64,000 nt of DNA from Bradyrhizobium tropiciagri (lineage in GTDB: Bacteria; Pseudomonadota; Alphaproteobacteria; Rhizobiales; Xanthobacteraceae), in NCBI RefSeq assembly GCF_018130505.1, contig NZ_JAFCKH010000002.1:372001-436000 (forward strand), given 5' to 3'. Below are positions 15,724 through 24,011 of the stretch, piece by piece (positions within the stretch are counted from its first letter, which is position 1; the number at the start of each line of letters is the position of its first letter). The position numbers and the translations under genes were made by a program. The notes under the pieces are model-generated. The model searched no databases. It was not told the origin of the DNA and saw only the letters and a program-made list of their open reading frames with translations.

Positions 15724-17586
15724 ATGACGAGAGCCGCTACCGGTGGTGACGATCCCCAAAGCCTGTTCGCAACACCAGCGATCGTCGCGGACCGCCGCGC
15801 CGACGGCAGCATCCTTGTCCGCTCTACCGTGCCGCTGAAAGAAAGCGCCCGCTGCGTCGGCGACTGGCTGGAGCACTGGGCGCGGCAGGCGCCGGATCGC
15901 ATCTTTCTCGGCGAGCGCGCCGGCGCCGATGCCCCCTGGACCACCGTCAGCTATCGCGATGCGCGCCGGATCGTCCGTGCGGCGGCGTCCTGGATCCTGG
16001 CGCAGGGCCTGAGCGCGGAGCGGCCGCTCGTCATCCTCTCCGACAACAGCATCGATCACGCGCTGTTTGCGCTGGCGGCGCAGCATGTCGGCGTGCCCTC
16101 GGCGGCGATCTCGCCGGCCTATTCGCTGATGTCGAAGGACTTCGACAAGCTGAAGAGCATGATCACGCTGCTCGAGCCCGGCGCGATCTATGTGGTCGGC
16201 ACGAAGCCGTTCGCGGCGGCGCTGGCCGCGATCGAGCCGCTGCATCGGGCCACCATCGTCAGCGGCAATCCCGGCGATGCCGATGCACTGCCGTTCCGCA
16301 CGATCGCGGCGACGCCGGAGACGCCTGATGTTGCAAAGGCGTTCGCGGCGGTGAGGCCGGACACGATCGCAAAATTCCTGTTCACCTCGGGCTCGACCGG
16401 CACGCCGAAGGCCGTGATCAACACCCAGCGCATGCTGACGTCGAGCCAGCAGGCCAAGGCACAGACCTGGACCTTCCTGGAGGAGGCCGGCGACGAACTC
16501 GTCATTCTGGACTGGCTGCCGTGGAGCCACACCTTCGGCGCCAACCACAATTTCAACCTCGTGCTGCGCAACGGCGGCACGCTCTATATCGATGGCGGCA
16601 AGCCGGCGCCCGGCCTGTTCGCGACCTCGCTCGCCAACCTGCGCAGCGTGGTGCCGACGGTCTATTTCAACGTGCCGCGCGGCTTCGACATGCTGATCGC
16701 GGCGCTTCGCAGCGACGAGGCGCTGTGCCGCAAATTCTTCGAAGGCACCAAGTTCGCCTTCTATGCCGGCGCGGCGCTGCCGCAGAATCTGTGGGATGCG
16801 CTGGAGGAGCTGTCGCTGAAGACGGTCGGCCGCCGCCTGCCGATGGTCTCGGCCTGGGGCTCGACCGAGACTTCGCCGCTCGCGACCGATTGTCACTTCC
16901 TCGCCAAGCGCTCCGGCAATATCGGCGTGCCGATATCCGGCACCGAGCTGAAGCTGGTGCCGTCCGGCGACAAGCTCGAGGTGCGCGTACGCGGGCCGAA
17001 CGTCACGCCCGGCTACTGGAAGGCGCCCGAGCTGACCGCGCAGGCGTTCGATGACGAGGGCTTCTACCAGATCGGCGACGCCGTCACCTTCGCCGACCCT
17101 GACAGGCCTGAGCTCGGCCTGTTCTTCGACGGCCGCGTCGCCGAGGATTTCAAGCTCAATTCCGGCACCTGGGTCAGCGTCGGCACGCTGCGTGTCGCCG
17201 GCATCGCGGCGCTGGCGCCGCTCGCGCAGGACATCGTCGTGGCCGGCCACGGACGCGACGAGGTGCGCTTTTTGGTGTTCCCGAACCTTGCCGCCTGCCG
17301 CGCGCTGGCGGGATTGCCCGAGACCACCGGCGCGGCGGAGGCAATCGGTCATGCAGCGGTCCGCTCCGCGATCGCGCAGGGGCTGGCCAAGCTGAAGGCG
17401 CAGGGCGGCCACTCCTCCGGCCACGCCACCCGCGCGTTGCTGCTGGCCGAACCCGCTTCGGTCGATGGCGGCGAGATCACCGACAAGGGCTACATCAACC
17501 AGCGCGCCGTGCTGACCCGCCGCGCAGCGGCCGTGGCGGAATTGGAGGATGACGCGTCAGGCGAGCCGATCGCCTGTGGTGGATAG
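15724..17586 (+). CDS. fcs: Feruloyl-CoA synthase
   Basis: A 620-residue adenylate-forming acyl-CoA synthetase, started at MTRAATGGDDP because a GAGGAGG ribosome site lies 6 bases upstream; a longer frame begins at 15643. Seen: the AMP-binding P-loop KFLFTSGSTGTPKAVINTQ, the core AWGSTETSPLA, and DLVILDWLPWSHTFGANHNF-like residues (ELVILDWLPWSHTFGANHN), typical of bacterial feruloyl-CoA synthases. The family activates ferulate, p-coumarate and related hydroxycinnamates with CoA. The hydratase/lyase that would follow (ech/couA) is not in the window. It is grouped with a MarR regulator, CYP199A and a solute-binding protein. Exact substrate uncertain; another aryl acid is possible. Confidence 0.85.
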   Translation: MTRAATGGDDPQSLFATPAIVADRRADGSILVRSTVPLKESARCVGDWLEHWARQAPDRIFLGERAGADAPWTTVSYRDARRIVRAAASWILAQGLSAERPLVILSDNSIDHALFALAAQHVGVPSAAISPAYSLMSKDFDKLKSMITLLEPGAIYVVGTKPFAAALAAIEPLHRATIVSGNPGDADALPFRTIAATPETPDVAKAFAAVRPDTIAKFLFTSGSTGTPKAVINTQRMLTSSQQAKAQTWTFLEEAGDELVILDWLPWSHTFGANHNFNLVLRNGGTLYIDGGKPAPGLFATSLANLRSVVPTVYFNVPRGFDMLIAALRSDEALCRKFFEGTKFAFYAGAALPQNLWDALEELSLKTVGRRLPMVSAWGSTETSPLATDCHFLAKRSGNIGVPISGTELKLVPSGDKLEVRVRGPNVTPGYWKAPELTAQAFDDEGFYQIGDAVTFADPDRPELGLFFDGRVAEDFKLNSGTWVSVGTLRVAGIAALAPLAQDIVVAGHGRDEVRFLVFPNLAACRALAGLPETTGAAEAIGHAAVRSAIAQGLAKLKAQGGHSSGHATRALLLAEPASVDGGEITDKGYINQRAVLTRRAAAVAELEDDASGEPIACGG

Positions 17587-17603
17587 CGGCCGCAGCGCCT
17601 ACC

Positions 17604-17728
17604 GCCGTCGTCCTGGCGCAAGCCAGGACCCATAAACACTGGATTAAGTTGTTAGGTCGGGCTGTGGTCCCAGCTTGCTCAAGCCCTGACGAGCGGTGAT
17701 TATGGGTCCCGGCCTTCGCCGGGACGAC
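17604..17728. repeat. Palindromic repeat, family C
   Basis: A long inverted repeat with outer arms GCCGTCGTCCTGGCG and CGCCGGGACGAC, and inner copies near GCAAGCCAGGACCCATAA and TTATGGGTCCCGGCC. Related hairpins are at 21191, 22631, 23971, 37677 and 57673. Confidence 0.75.
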
Positions 17729-17766
17729 ACCGAGTGGTGCGCAGCGCGCTTCCATGCACTCACTTC

Positions 17767-17852
17767 GTAGCCCGGATGGAGCGGAGCGTAATCCGGGGCA
17801 GTCCCTCCGCGGAGAGGCCGTCCCGGATTGCGCTGCGCTTCATCCGGGCTAC
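17767..17852. repeat. Palindromic repeat, family A
   Basis: A second copy of the element seen at 391-477, beginning GTAGCCCGGATGGAGCGGAG and ending CATCCGGGCTAC. Confidence 0.85.
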
Positions 17853-18073
17853 GGGTTCCCGATGCTTCCTCTCGCCGCGCTGCACGCGCACGCCTTTTTA
17901 GTTGCCATAGCAACTAAGCTGTGCGAGTTTCCGCCCCAATGAGCAGGGGCCGGTCAACGGCCGCGTTGTCAGGAGGAAAACGATTGCGCAGTACGGCGCG
18001 AACAGCATGGACAGTCGACAGCTTTGGCAATGCCGCGGTCCCGCAGGGCTACGCGCGCGGGCCGGCTATGCCG
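17853..18073. other. Gene-poor stretch with an orphan operator and ribosome-site-like sequence
   Basis: This is the non-repeat part of the 487-bp gap 17587-18073. It holds a perfect dyad at 17898-17917 and an AGGAGGAAAACG ribosome-site-like sequence near 17970-17981. After that site all plus-strand frames run into the opposite-strand MarR gene without a recognisable protein. It may be the leftover 5' region of a deleted gene. Confidence 0.4.
17898..17917. promoter_or_regulatory. Perfect inverted repeat, MarR-type operator
   Basis: TTAGTTGCCATAGCAACTAA, with 8-bp arms and a 4-base centre. Size and symmetry fit a MarR dimer, and the MarR gene is 157 bp away (3' side). The half-sites resemble those at 15617-15637. 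Confidence 0.45.
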
Positions 18074-18598
18074 TCAGGTCGTGCTTTGCCCGGTCACGGC
18101 GCCGAGATTCTCGTGCAGCCGCCGCAGCAGGTCGATCAGCACCTCACGCTCGTCCTTCTTCAGGCAGGACAGCAGCCGCCGCTCGCGCTCCAGCGCCGCA
18201 ACGATGACCTTGTCATGGACCGCGCGTCCCCGCGCCGTCAGCGTGATCGCGTGAGTGCGGCCGTCGTCGGGCGCGGTGCGGATCGTCAGCAGGCCGCGCT
18301 TCTGCATCGCCGCAAGGTTGCGGCTCACCGGCCCCTTGTCGAAACCGATCACCTGGCAGATGCGGGAGGCCGGAATGCCGGGCTCGATCGCAAGCTGCGA
18401 AATGATCCGCCACTCGGTGACGTTGACGCCGAAATTCTTCTGGTAATAGGCAGTGGCGCTGTTCGACAGCTTGTTGCCGATGAAGGTGATGAACGCCGGC
18501 ACATAGCGGTTGAGGTCGAGCAACAGGCCGTCCGCGGCATCTGCGGGATCGGCCGGTTTCGGCCGGCGGGGCTTTCGGGGGAGGGGCTGACTGCTCAT
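18074..18598 (-). CDS. MarR-family transcriptional regulator
   Basis: A 174-residue winged-helix regulator. Seen: FGVNVTEWRIISQLAIEPG, the recognition region ICQVIGFDKGPVSRNLAAMQKRGLL, and the wing RTAPDDGRTHAITLTARG, all typical of MarR. It is divergent from the CYP199A gene across 82 bp and close to the feruloyl-CoA synthase. In R. palustris a MarR protein (CouR) represses p-coumarate genes and is released by the CoA thioester, so a comparable role here is reasonable. Two inverted repeats with GTTG/CAAC cores, at 15617-15637 and 17898-17917, are candidate sites. Confidence 0.88.
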   Translation of the reverse strand: MSSQPLPRKPRRPKPADPADAADGLLLDLNRYVPAFITFIGNKLSNSATAYYQKNFGVNVTEWRIISQLAIEPGIPASRICQVIGFDKGPVSRNLAAMQKRGLLTIRTAPDDGRTHAITLTARGRAVHDKVIVAALERERRLLSCLKKDEREVLIDLLRRLHENLGAVTGQSTT

Positions 18599-18680
18599 CT
18601 CTCAAATCATCGCTGCGAAATTGTCCGTGAGCAATAGACATGCGGCGCGTATTGACAAGATCAAACCTCCGGAGGTCCCG

Positions 18681-19883
18681 ATGACTGTCACAACCGGCAC
18701 GTCCGTCCCGCATCTCGACGTCGATCCGTTCGCGCTCGAGTTCTTCGCCGATCCCTACCCGACCCATGAGCGGCTGCGCGAGGCCGCACCGGTGGTCTAC
18801 CTCGACAAGTGGAACGTCTATGGCGTGGCGCGCTATGCCGAGGTCCATGCGGTGCTGAACGACCCGGCGACGTTCTGCTCCAGCCGGGGCGTCGGGCTCA
18901 GCGACTTCGCCAAGGAGAAACCTTGGCGGCCGCCGAGCCTGATCCTGGAGGCCGATCCGCCGGCCCATACCCGCACCCGCGCGGTGCTGAGCACGGTGCT
19001 GTCGGCGACCGTGATGAAGCAGCTCCGCGGGCGGTTCGCCGCTGCCGCGGAGGCCCGCGTCGACGAGTTGCTGGAGCGGCGCAGTTTTGATGCGATCGCG
19101 GATCTGGCCGAGGCTTATCCGCTGTCGATCTTTCCGGATGCGCTGGGCCTGCGGCCGGAGGGGCGTGAGCATCTGCTGCCCTACGCGAGCCTGGTGTTCA
19201 ACGCCTTCGGCCCGCCGAATGAGCTGCGCAAGGACGCCATCGAACGCTCGGCGCCGCACCAGAGCTACATCGCCGAGCAGTGCCAGCGCGACAATCTCAC
19301 CCCGGGCGGCATTGGCGCCTGCATCCATGCCCATGTCGACGACGGTGCCATCACCGCACCCGAGGCGCCGCTGCTGGTGCGCTCGCTGCTGTCGGCCGGT
19401 CTCGACACGACCGTCAACGGCATCGGTGCCGCCGTCTATTGCCTCGCGCGCTTCCCCGACCAGTTCCAGAAACTGCGCAGTGATCCCACGCTGGCGCGCA
19501 ACGCCTTCGAGGAGGCCGTGCGGTTCGAAAGTCCGGTCCAGACCTTCTTCCGCACCACCACCCGCGGCGTCGAGCTCAGTGGCGCCGAAATCCCGGAAGG
19601 CGAGAAGGTGCTGATGTTCCTTGCCGCGGCCAACCGCGATCCGCGGCGCTGGGACAAGCCCGACAGCTACGACATCACGCGCCGCACGTCGGGCCATGTC
19701 GGTTACGGCTCGGGCATCCACATGTGTGTCGGGCAACTGGTTGCTCGCCTCGAAGGCGAGGTGATGATGGCGGCGCTGGCGCGCCGGGTTGCCAGGATCG
19801 AAATCACCGGCGAGCCGAAGCGCCGCTTCAACAACACGCTGCGCGGGCTCGACAGCCTGCCGGTCGAGATCACGCCGGCCTGA
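18681..19883 (+). CDS. Cytochrome P450, CYP199A type (4-methoxybenzoate oxidising)
   Basis: A 400-residue P450 started at MTVTTGTSVPHL, with GGAGG 5 bases upstream. The haem-binding loop GYGSGIHMCVGQ puts the thiolate at about Cys349; the I-helix has SAGLDTTVNG and the ExxR region EEAVRFESP. From memory the sequence is close to CYP199A2/A4 over long stretches (YLDKWNVYGVARYAEV, SLILEADPPAHTRTRAVLS). Those enzymes demethylate or hydroxylate para-substituted benzoates such as 4-methoxybenzoate. The ferredoxin and reductase they need are not next to it. With feruloyl-CoA synthase nearby, it may work on methoxylated lignin-derived acids. Confidence 0.92.
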   Translation: MTVTTGTSVPHLDVDPFALEFFADPYPTHERLREAAPVVYLDKWNVYGVARYAEVHAVLNDPATFCSSRGVGLSDFAKEKPWRPPSLILEADPPAHTRTRAVLSTVLSATVMKQLRGRFAAAAEARVDELLERRSFDAIADLAEAYPLSIFPDALGLRPEGREHLLPYASLVFNAFGPPNELRKDAIERSAPHQSYIAEQCQRDNLTPGGIGACIHAHVDDGAITAPEAPLLVRSLLSAGLDTTVNGIGAAVYCLARFPDQFQKLRSDPTLARNAFEEAVRFESPVQTFFRTTTRGVELSGAEIPEGEKVLMFLAAANRDPRRWDKPDSYDITRRTSGHVGYGSGIHMCVGQLVARLEGEVMMAALARRVARIEITGEPKRRFNNTLRGLDSLPVEITPA

Positions 19884-19918
19884 CGAACCGGCTCGCCAAC
19901 AACACAACGGAGGAGATC

Positions 19919-21130
19919 ATGAGGGGATTTGGGGTTGGTCTGGCGCTGGCATTGGCCTGCACTGCCGGGAGTGCGCGCGCGGAGATTTCCGGCGACGTGG
20001 TGCGCGTCGGCGTGCTGAACGACATCTCCGGCATCTTCCAGGACACCAACGGCATGGGCTCGGTGGAAGCCGCGCGGATGGCAGCGGAGGATTTTGGCGG
20101 CGGCGGCAAGGGCATCAAGGTCGAGATCGTCTACGCCGATCATCAGAACAAGGCCGACGTTGGGTCTGCGATCGCGCGCAAATGGCTCGATGTCGAGGGC
20201 GTCGATGCCATCGTCGACGTACCGAACTCGGCGGTCGGGCTCGCCATCAACACCATCCTGCGCGACTCCAGGATGACGTTCCTGGCATCGTCGACCGCGA
20301 GCTCCGATCTCACCGGCAAGGCCTGCTCGCCGAACACCATTCAATGGGTGAACGACGCCTGGGCCACCGGCAACACCACCGCGGCGGCGATGATGCAGCG
20401 CGGTGGCAAGGACTGGTACTTCGTCACGGTCGACTATGCGCTCGGCAAGGGCATCGAGGCCGAGGCCACCAACTACATCGAGAAGCACGGCGGCAAGGTG
20501 CTCGGCTCCAGCAAGCATCCGCTCGGCACCTCGGACTTCGCCTCCTTCCTGTTGCAGGCGCAGAGTTCCAAGGCCAAGGTGATCGGCCTCGCCAACGCCG
20601 GCGGCGACACCATCAATGCGGTGAAGCAGGCGGCCGAGTTCGGCATCCAGCAGGGCGGCCAGACCATGGTCGCGTTCCTGCTGTTCGTGAACGACATCCA
20701 CGGCATGGGACTGAAGGTCGCGCAGGGCCTGCAGTTGCTCGAAGCCTTCTATTGGGACATGAACGACGACACCCGCGCCTTCGCCAAGCGGTTTGCCGCG
20801 CGTCCCGGCATGAACGGCAAGATGCCGAGCGGCAACCAGGCCGGCGTCTACGCCTCGACGCTCGCCTATCTCAACGCGGTCGCCGCCACCGGCAGCGATG
20901 ATGCCAAGGTGGTCGTGCCGCAGATGAAGACCTTCAAGGGCAAGGACAAGCTGTTCGGCGAGACCACGATCCGCCAGGACGGCCGCGTCATCCACCCGAT
21001 GTATCTGTTCGAGGTGAAGAAGCCGGAGGAGTCGAAGTATCCCTACGACTACTACAAGCAGATCGCGACGATTCCGGCCGAGCAGGCATTCCGGCCGCTC
21101 GCCGACGGCGGTTGCTCGCTGGTGAAATAG
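19919..21130 (+). CDS. ABC substrate-binding protein, Liv/aromatic-acid type
   Basis: A 403-residue periplasmic binding protein of the family that includes LivJ and aromatic-acid binders of R. palustris. It starts at MRGFGVGLALALACTAG after a GGAGGA ribosome site, with a signal peptide cut near SARA. Seen: VVRVGVLNDISGIFQDTNGMG and ARKWLDVEGVDAIVDVPNSA. It lies 35 bp after the P450 gene, probably in one transcript. No permease or ATPase follows, so it must use components encoded elsewhere, or possibly the Liv system at 27661-31003. An aromatic acid ligand is inferred from context. Confidence 0.88.
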   Translation: MRGFGVGLALALACTAGSARAEISGDVVRVGVLNDISGIFQDTNGMGSVEAARMAAEDFGGGGKGIKVEIVYADHQNKADVGSAIARKWLDVEGVDAIVDVPNSAVGLAINTILRDSRMTFLASSTASSDLTGKACSPNTIQWVNDAWATGNTTAAAMMQRGGKDWYFVTVDYALGKGIEAEATNYIEKHGGKVLGSSKHPLGTSDFASFLLQAQSSKAKVIGLANAGGDTINAVKQAAEFGIQQGGQTMVAFLLFVNDIHGMGLKVAQGLQLLEAFYWDMNDDTRAFAKRFAARPGMNGKMPSGNQAGVYASTLAYLNAVAATGSDDAKVVVPQMKTFKGKDKLFGETTIRQDGRVIHPMYLFEVKKPEESKYPYDYYKQIATIPAEQAFRPLADGGCSLVK

Positions 21131-21190
21131 GCGAGGGTCCTTCGCCTCGTCCGTGATCCTGAGAGGCCGTGCATTTGGCATCTCTCACGA

Positions 21191-21216
21191 GTCGTCCCGG
21201 CGAAAGCCGGGACGAC
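21191..21216. terminator. Hairpin between convergent genes (family C core)
   Basis: A perfect 11-bp stem, GTCGTCCCGGC and GCCGGGACGAC, with a GAAA loop, between the plus-strand binding-protein gene and the minus-strand NADH dehydrogenase gene. It has no long T run, so termination is inferred. Confidence 0.55.
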
Positions 21217-21247
21217 GTTGTGGTTAGTTCTCGCGCGCCCACGCCGC

Positions 21248-22522
21248 CTACTGCGCAACCTTGCTGCTGCCCTGCGTAATCAGCCGGGCGGCGCGCTGGT
21301 TGCGGGCGTGGATCCAGAGCCAGCTCAGCGCCACGCTGAGGCGGTTGCGCAGGCCGATCAGGAAGTAGATGTGGGCGATGCCCCAGATCCACCACGCGAG
21401 GGCGCCGCGCAGCTTGATCTTGCCGAAGTCGATCACCGCGAGCCGCTTACCGATCTGCGCGAGGCTGCCGGCATGCTTGTAGCGGAACGGCGCCAGCGTC
21501 TCGCCCTTGAGCCGCGCCTTGATCAGGGCTGCCGCATAGCGGCCCTCCTGCTTGGCGGCCGGCGCGATGCCGGGCACTGGATTGCCGTCGGCGTCCTTGA
21601 TGGTGACGGTGTCGCCGACGGCGAAGATGTCGGGATGGCCGGGCACCGTCAGGTCAGGCTCGACCTGCAGCCGCTGCGCGCGGTCGGCCGGCGCTCCCAG
21701 CCATTCGGCGGCGCGCGAGGCGCGCACGCCGGCGGCCCACACGATGGTGCGCGCGGCAAGCTTCTTTCCGCCATAGACCACGCCATCGCCCGAGCATTCG
21801 GTGACCGCTTCGCCGAGCACCACCTCGACGCCGATGCCCTCCAGTGCGCGGTGCGCGTAGGCGGAGAGATCGTCGGGAAAGCCGGCCAGCACGCGCGGTC
21901 CGGCCTCGATCAGCACCACGCGTGCCATCCTTGTATCGATATGGCGGAAATCGCGCGGCAGCGTGTCCTTGGCGAGGTCGGCGATGGTGCCGGCCATCTC
22001 GACGCCGGTCGGACCGGCGCCGACCACGACGAAGGTCAGCAGCGCGGCGCGGATCGCCGGATCGGTCTCGCGCTCGGCACGCTCGAACGCGACCAGGATG
22101 CGCCGCCGCAGCGTCGTGGCGTCCTCCAGCGTCTTCAGCCCGGGCGCGAACGGCTCCCATTCGTCATGGCCGAAATAAGCGTGGCGCGCGCCGGTGGCGA
22201 GGATCAGCGTGTCGTAGGCGATGCTGTCGCCGTCATCGAGCAGCACGCGTTTGTTGGCGGCGTCGACGCCGCCGACATTGGCGAACAGCGTCGTCACATC
22301 GGGCCGGTCGCGCAACAGATAACGGATCGGCCAGGCGATCTCGCTGGTGGCGAGCGAGGCGGTCGCGACCTGGTAGAGCAGCGGCTGGAACAGATGATGG
22401 TTGCGGCGGTCGATCAGCGTGATCTCGACCGGCGCGCCCGACAGGCCGAACGCGGCCTCCAGCCCGCCGAAACCGGCGCCAACGATCACCACGCGATGAG
22501 GTTTGGCCGGCGCTTGCGTCAT
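21248..22522 (-). CDS. ndh: Type II NADH dehydrogenase (NAD(P)/FAD-dependent oxidoreductase)
   Basis: A 424-residue flavoprotein starting at MTQAPAKPHRVVIVGAG; a longer frame lacks conserved sequence. Seen: the FAD-binding GAGFGGLEAAFGL at the N-terminus, LIDRRNHHLFQPLLYQVATA typical of NDH-2, the NADH-binding VVVGAGPTGVEMAGTIADL, and IFAVGDTVTI in the second FAD motif. The tail GALAWWIWGIAHIYFLIGLRN fits the membrane-binding C-terminal part. NDH-2 passes electrons from NADH to quinone without pumping protons. It stands alone, convergent with the binding-protein gene and separated from it by a hairpin. Confidence 0.9.
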   Translation of the reverse strand: MTQAPAKPHRVVIVGAGFGGLEAAFGLSGAPVEITLIDRRNHHLFQPLLYQVATASLATSEIAWPIRYLLRDRPDVTTLFANVGGVDAANKRVLLDDGDSIAYDTLILATGARHAYFGHDEWEPFAPGLKTLEDATTLRRRILVAFERAERETDPAIRAALLTFVVVGAGPTGVEMAGTIADLAKDTLPRDFRHIDTRMARVVLIEAGPRVLAGFPDDLSAYAHRALEGIGVEVVLGEAVTECSGDGVVYGGKKLAARTIVWAAGVRASRAAEWLGAPADRAQRLQVEPDLTVPGHPDIFAVGDTVTIKDADGNPVPGIAPAAKQEGRYAAALIKARLKGETLAPFRYKHAGSLAQIGKRLAVIDFGKIKLRGALAWWIWGIAHIYFLIGLRNRLSVALSWLWIHARNQRAARLITQGSSKVAQ

Positions 22523-22630
22523 GACAGGTGACCTCGGGTCTAATGTCTCCACACGTTGATTATGTGGGCATTCGGGTGTCCGTTCCAAGCGGCGATTGCC
22601 TATCGGGCGATAGCGAACGTCTATCATCCC

Positions 22631-22664
22631 GTCGTTCCTGCAAAAGCAGGGACGACAGATTTTT
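22631..22664. terminator. Hairpin with T run (family C core)
   Basis: Stem GTCGTTCCTG and CAGGGACGAC around a CAAAAG loop, followed by AGATTTTTTTGG. It lies in the gap before the 22739 gene. The T run makes it terminator-like on the plus strand, though no plus-strand gene immediately precedes it. Confidence 0.45.
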
Positions 22665-22738
22665 TTGGCCCACCGCATCCTTTGCCATCCGCCAAACGTC
22701 CTTGGGAACACGACGACCTACATCCCAAGGAGAGAGCC

Positions 22739-23047
22739 ATGAGACGAACCCTGATCAGGTACAAGACCAAGCCCGAACTGGCGGACAAGAATGCGGCGTT
22801 GGCCGCGGCTGTCTTCGCCGAGTTGAAGGCGGCAAGCCCGGACGGCGTGCGCTACCTGACGCTGCGGCTGGAGGACGACATGTTCGTGCATCTGATCGAG
22901 AGCACTGCCGAGGACGGCTCGAGCCCGATCCCGAAGCTCAGTGCGTTCCAGGCGTTCCAGGACGGCATTCGCGATCGCTGCGTCGAGCCGCCGTTGCGGA
23001 ACGGCGTCACCGTCGTCGGCAATTATCGTATGCTGGACGAGTCCTGA
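22739..23047 (+). CDS. Small dimeric alpha/beta-barrel-like protein
   Basis: A 102-residue protein starting at MRRTLIRYKTKPELADKNAA, preceded by AAGGAGAGAG. The pattern of a beta strand at the start, a helix (LADKNAALAAAVFAELKAA), then strands (VRYLTLRLEDDMFVHLI) and a second helix (SAFQAFQDGI) fits the ABM/EthD-like ferredoxin-type fold used by small monooxygenases and stress proteins. The reaction is unknown. It lies 20 bp before the sigma-factor gene and is probably co-transcribed, so it may be part of that regulon. Confidence 0.6.
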   Translation: MRRTLIRYKTKPELADKNAALAAAVFAELKAASPDGVRYLTLRLEDDMFVHLIESTAEDGSSPIPKLSAFQAFQDGIRDRCVEPPLRNGVTVVGNYRMLDES

Positions 23048-23067
23048 CCCGGTTGCGGAGCGCAACG

Positions 23068-23952
23068 ATGCCGGCATCCTCTGCCGTCGATCTCGAACAC
23101 CATCTCGCGGCGATGCGGCCGAGGCTGCATCGCTACTGCGCGCGCATGTGCGGCTCGGTGATCGACGGCGAGGACGTGCTGCAGGATGCGCTGATCAAGG
23201 CGGTGGAAGCCTTCGGCTCCGCGGCGCCGGTCGAGAACGTCGAGGCCTGGCTGTTCCGGATCGCGCACAACACCGCGCTCGATTTCCTCAGGCGGCGCAA
23301 CCGCCAGGAGGCGCTGCATGCGGCCGAGGAGGTGGAGATGATTGCCGATCGGCTCGACGAGCTGGAGCGCCGTCAGATCGCGGCGAGCAGCCTGCGCACC
23401 TTCATGCGCCTGCCGGTGGCGCAGCGCGCCAGCGTGATCCTGATGGACGTGCTCGGCTGCTCGCTGCAGGAGGTCTGCGGCATCATGGATTTCAGCCTGC
23501 CGGCGGTGAAGGCGGCGCTGCATCGCGGGCGGACGCAGCTGCGCGCCTTCGCACGCGAGCCTGATGATGCGCCGCGGCCCGGCCTGGCGGAGGCCGATCG
23601 CGTCAGGCTCAATGCGTATGTCAGCCGCTTCAACGCTCGCGACTTCGACGCCATCCGCGCCATGATCGCCGACGACATCAGGCTCGAGCTGGTCAATCGC
23701 ACCAGGCTGAACGGCAAGGCGGAGGTGTCGCGTTATTTCACCAACTATTCGAAGGTCGGCGACTGGCACCTCGTCGCCGGACAGGTCGAGGGGCGTCCCG
23801 CGATCCTGGTGTTCGACCCGCGCGAGCCGGATGCGCCGCCGAAATCCTTCATGCTGCTGGACTGGTCGGCCGACCACGTCGCCGCGATCAGGGATTTCCG
23901 CCACGCGCCGTATGCGATCGACGGGGCGGAGTGGGTGGTGGATGTAGGGTGA
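23068..23952 (+). CDS. ECF-type sigma factor with C-terminal NTF2-like domain
   Basis: A 294-residue protein. Residues 10-80 hold sigma region 2 (LHRYCARMCGSVIDGEDVLQDALIKA, NVEAWLFRIAHNTALDFLRR); about 110-160 hold region 4 (LPVAQRASVILMDVLGCSLQ, SLPAVKAALHRGRTQLRAF). The last ~120 residues (LNAYVSRFNARDFDAIRAMI) form a SnoaL/NTF2-like domain. This layout matches ECF groups with a fused SnoaL domain (ECF41-like), which have no classical anti-sigma factor and are modulated by their own tail. The start is the ATG at 23068. Target promoters are unknown; the upstream small gene is the likeliest local target. Confidence 0.85.
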   Translation: MPASSAVDLEHHLAAMRPRLHRYCARMCGSVIDGEDVLQDALIKAVEAFGSAAPVENVEAWLFRIAHNTALDFLRRRNRQEALHAAEEVEMIADRLDELERRQIAASSLRTFMRLPVAQRASVILMDVLGCSLQEVCGIMDFSLPAVKAALHRGRTQLRAFAREPDDAPRPGLAEADRVRLNAYVSRFNARDFDAIRAMIADDIRLELVNRTRLNGKAEVSRYFTNYSKVGDWHLVAGQVEGRPAILVFDPREPDAPPKSFMLLDWSADHVAAIRDFRHAPYAIDGAEWVVDVG

Positions 23953-23970
23953 GCGGTCGCAACAAACCCG

Positions 23971-24000
23971 CCGTCGTCCCTGTGAGAGCAGGGACGACGG
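23971..24000. terminator. Hairpin between convergent genes (family C core)
   Basis: A perfect 12-bp stem, CCGTCGTCCCTG and CAGGGACGACGG, around a 6-base loop, between the sigma-factor gene and the minus-strand DUF805-like gene. Confidence 0.55.
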
Positions 24001-24011
24001 TGGTGGTTGGA

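Noticed and set aside
15580-17424. A 614-codon minus-strand frame opposite feruloyl-CoA synthase
   Set aside because: It is antisense to a well-supported gene, with shadow-like composition and no recognisable motif.
21218-22531. A 437-codon plus-strand frame opposite ndh
   Set aside because: It is antisense to a flavoprotein with clear motifs, and its composition is shadow-like.
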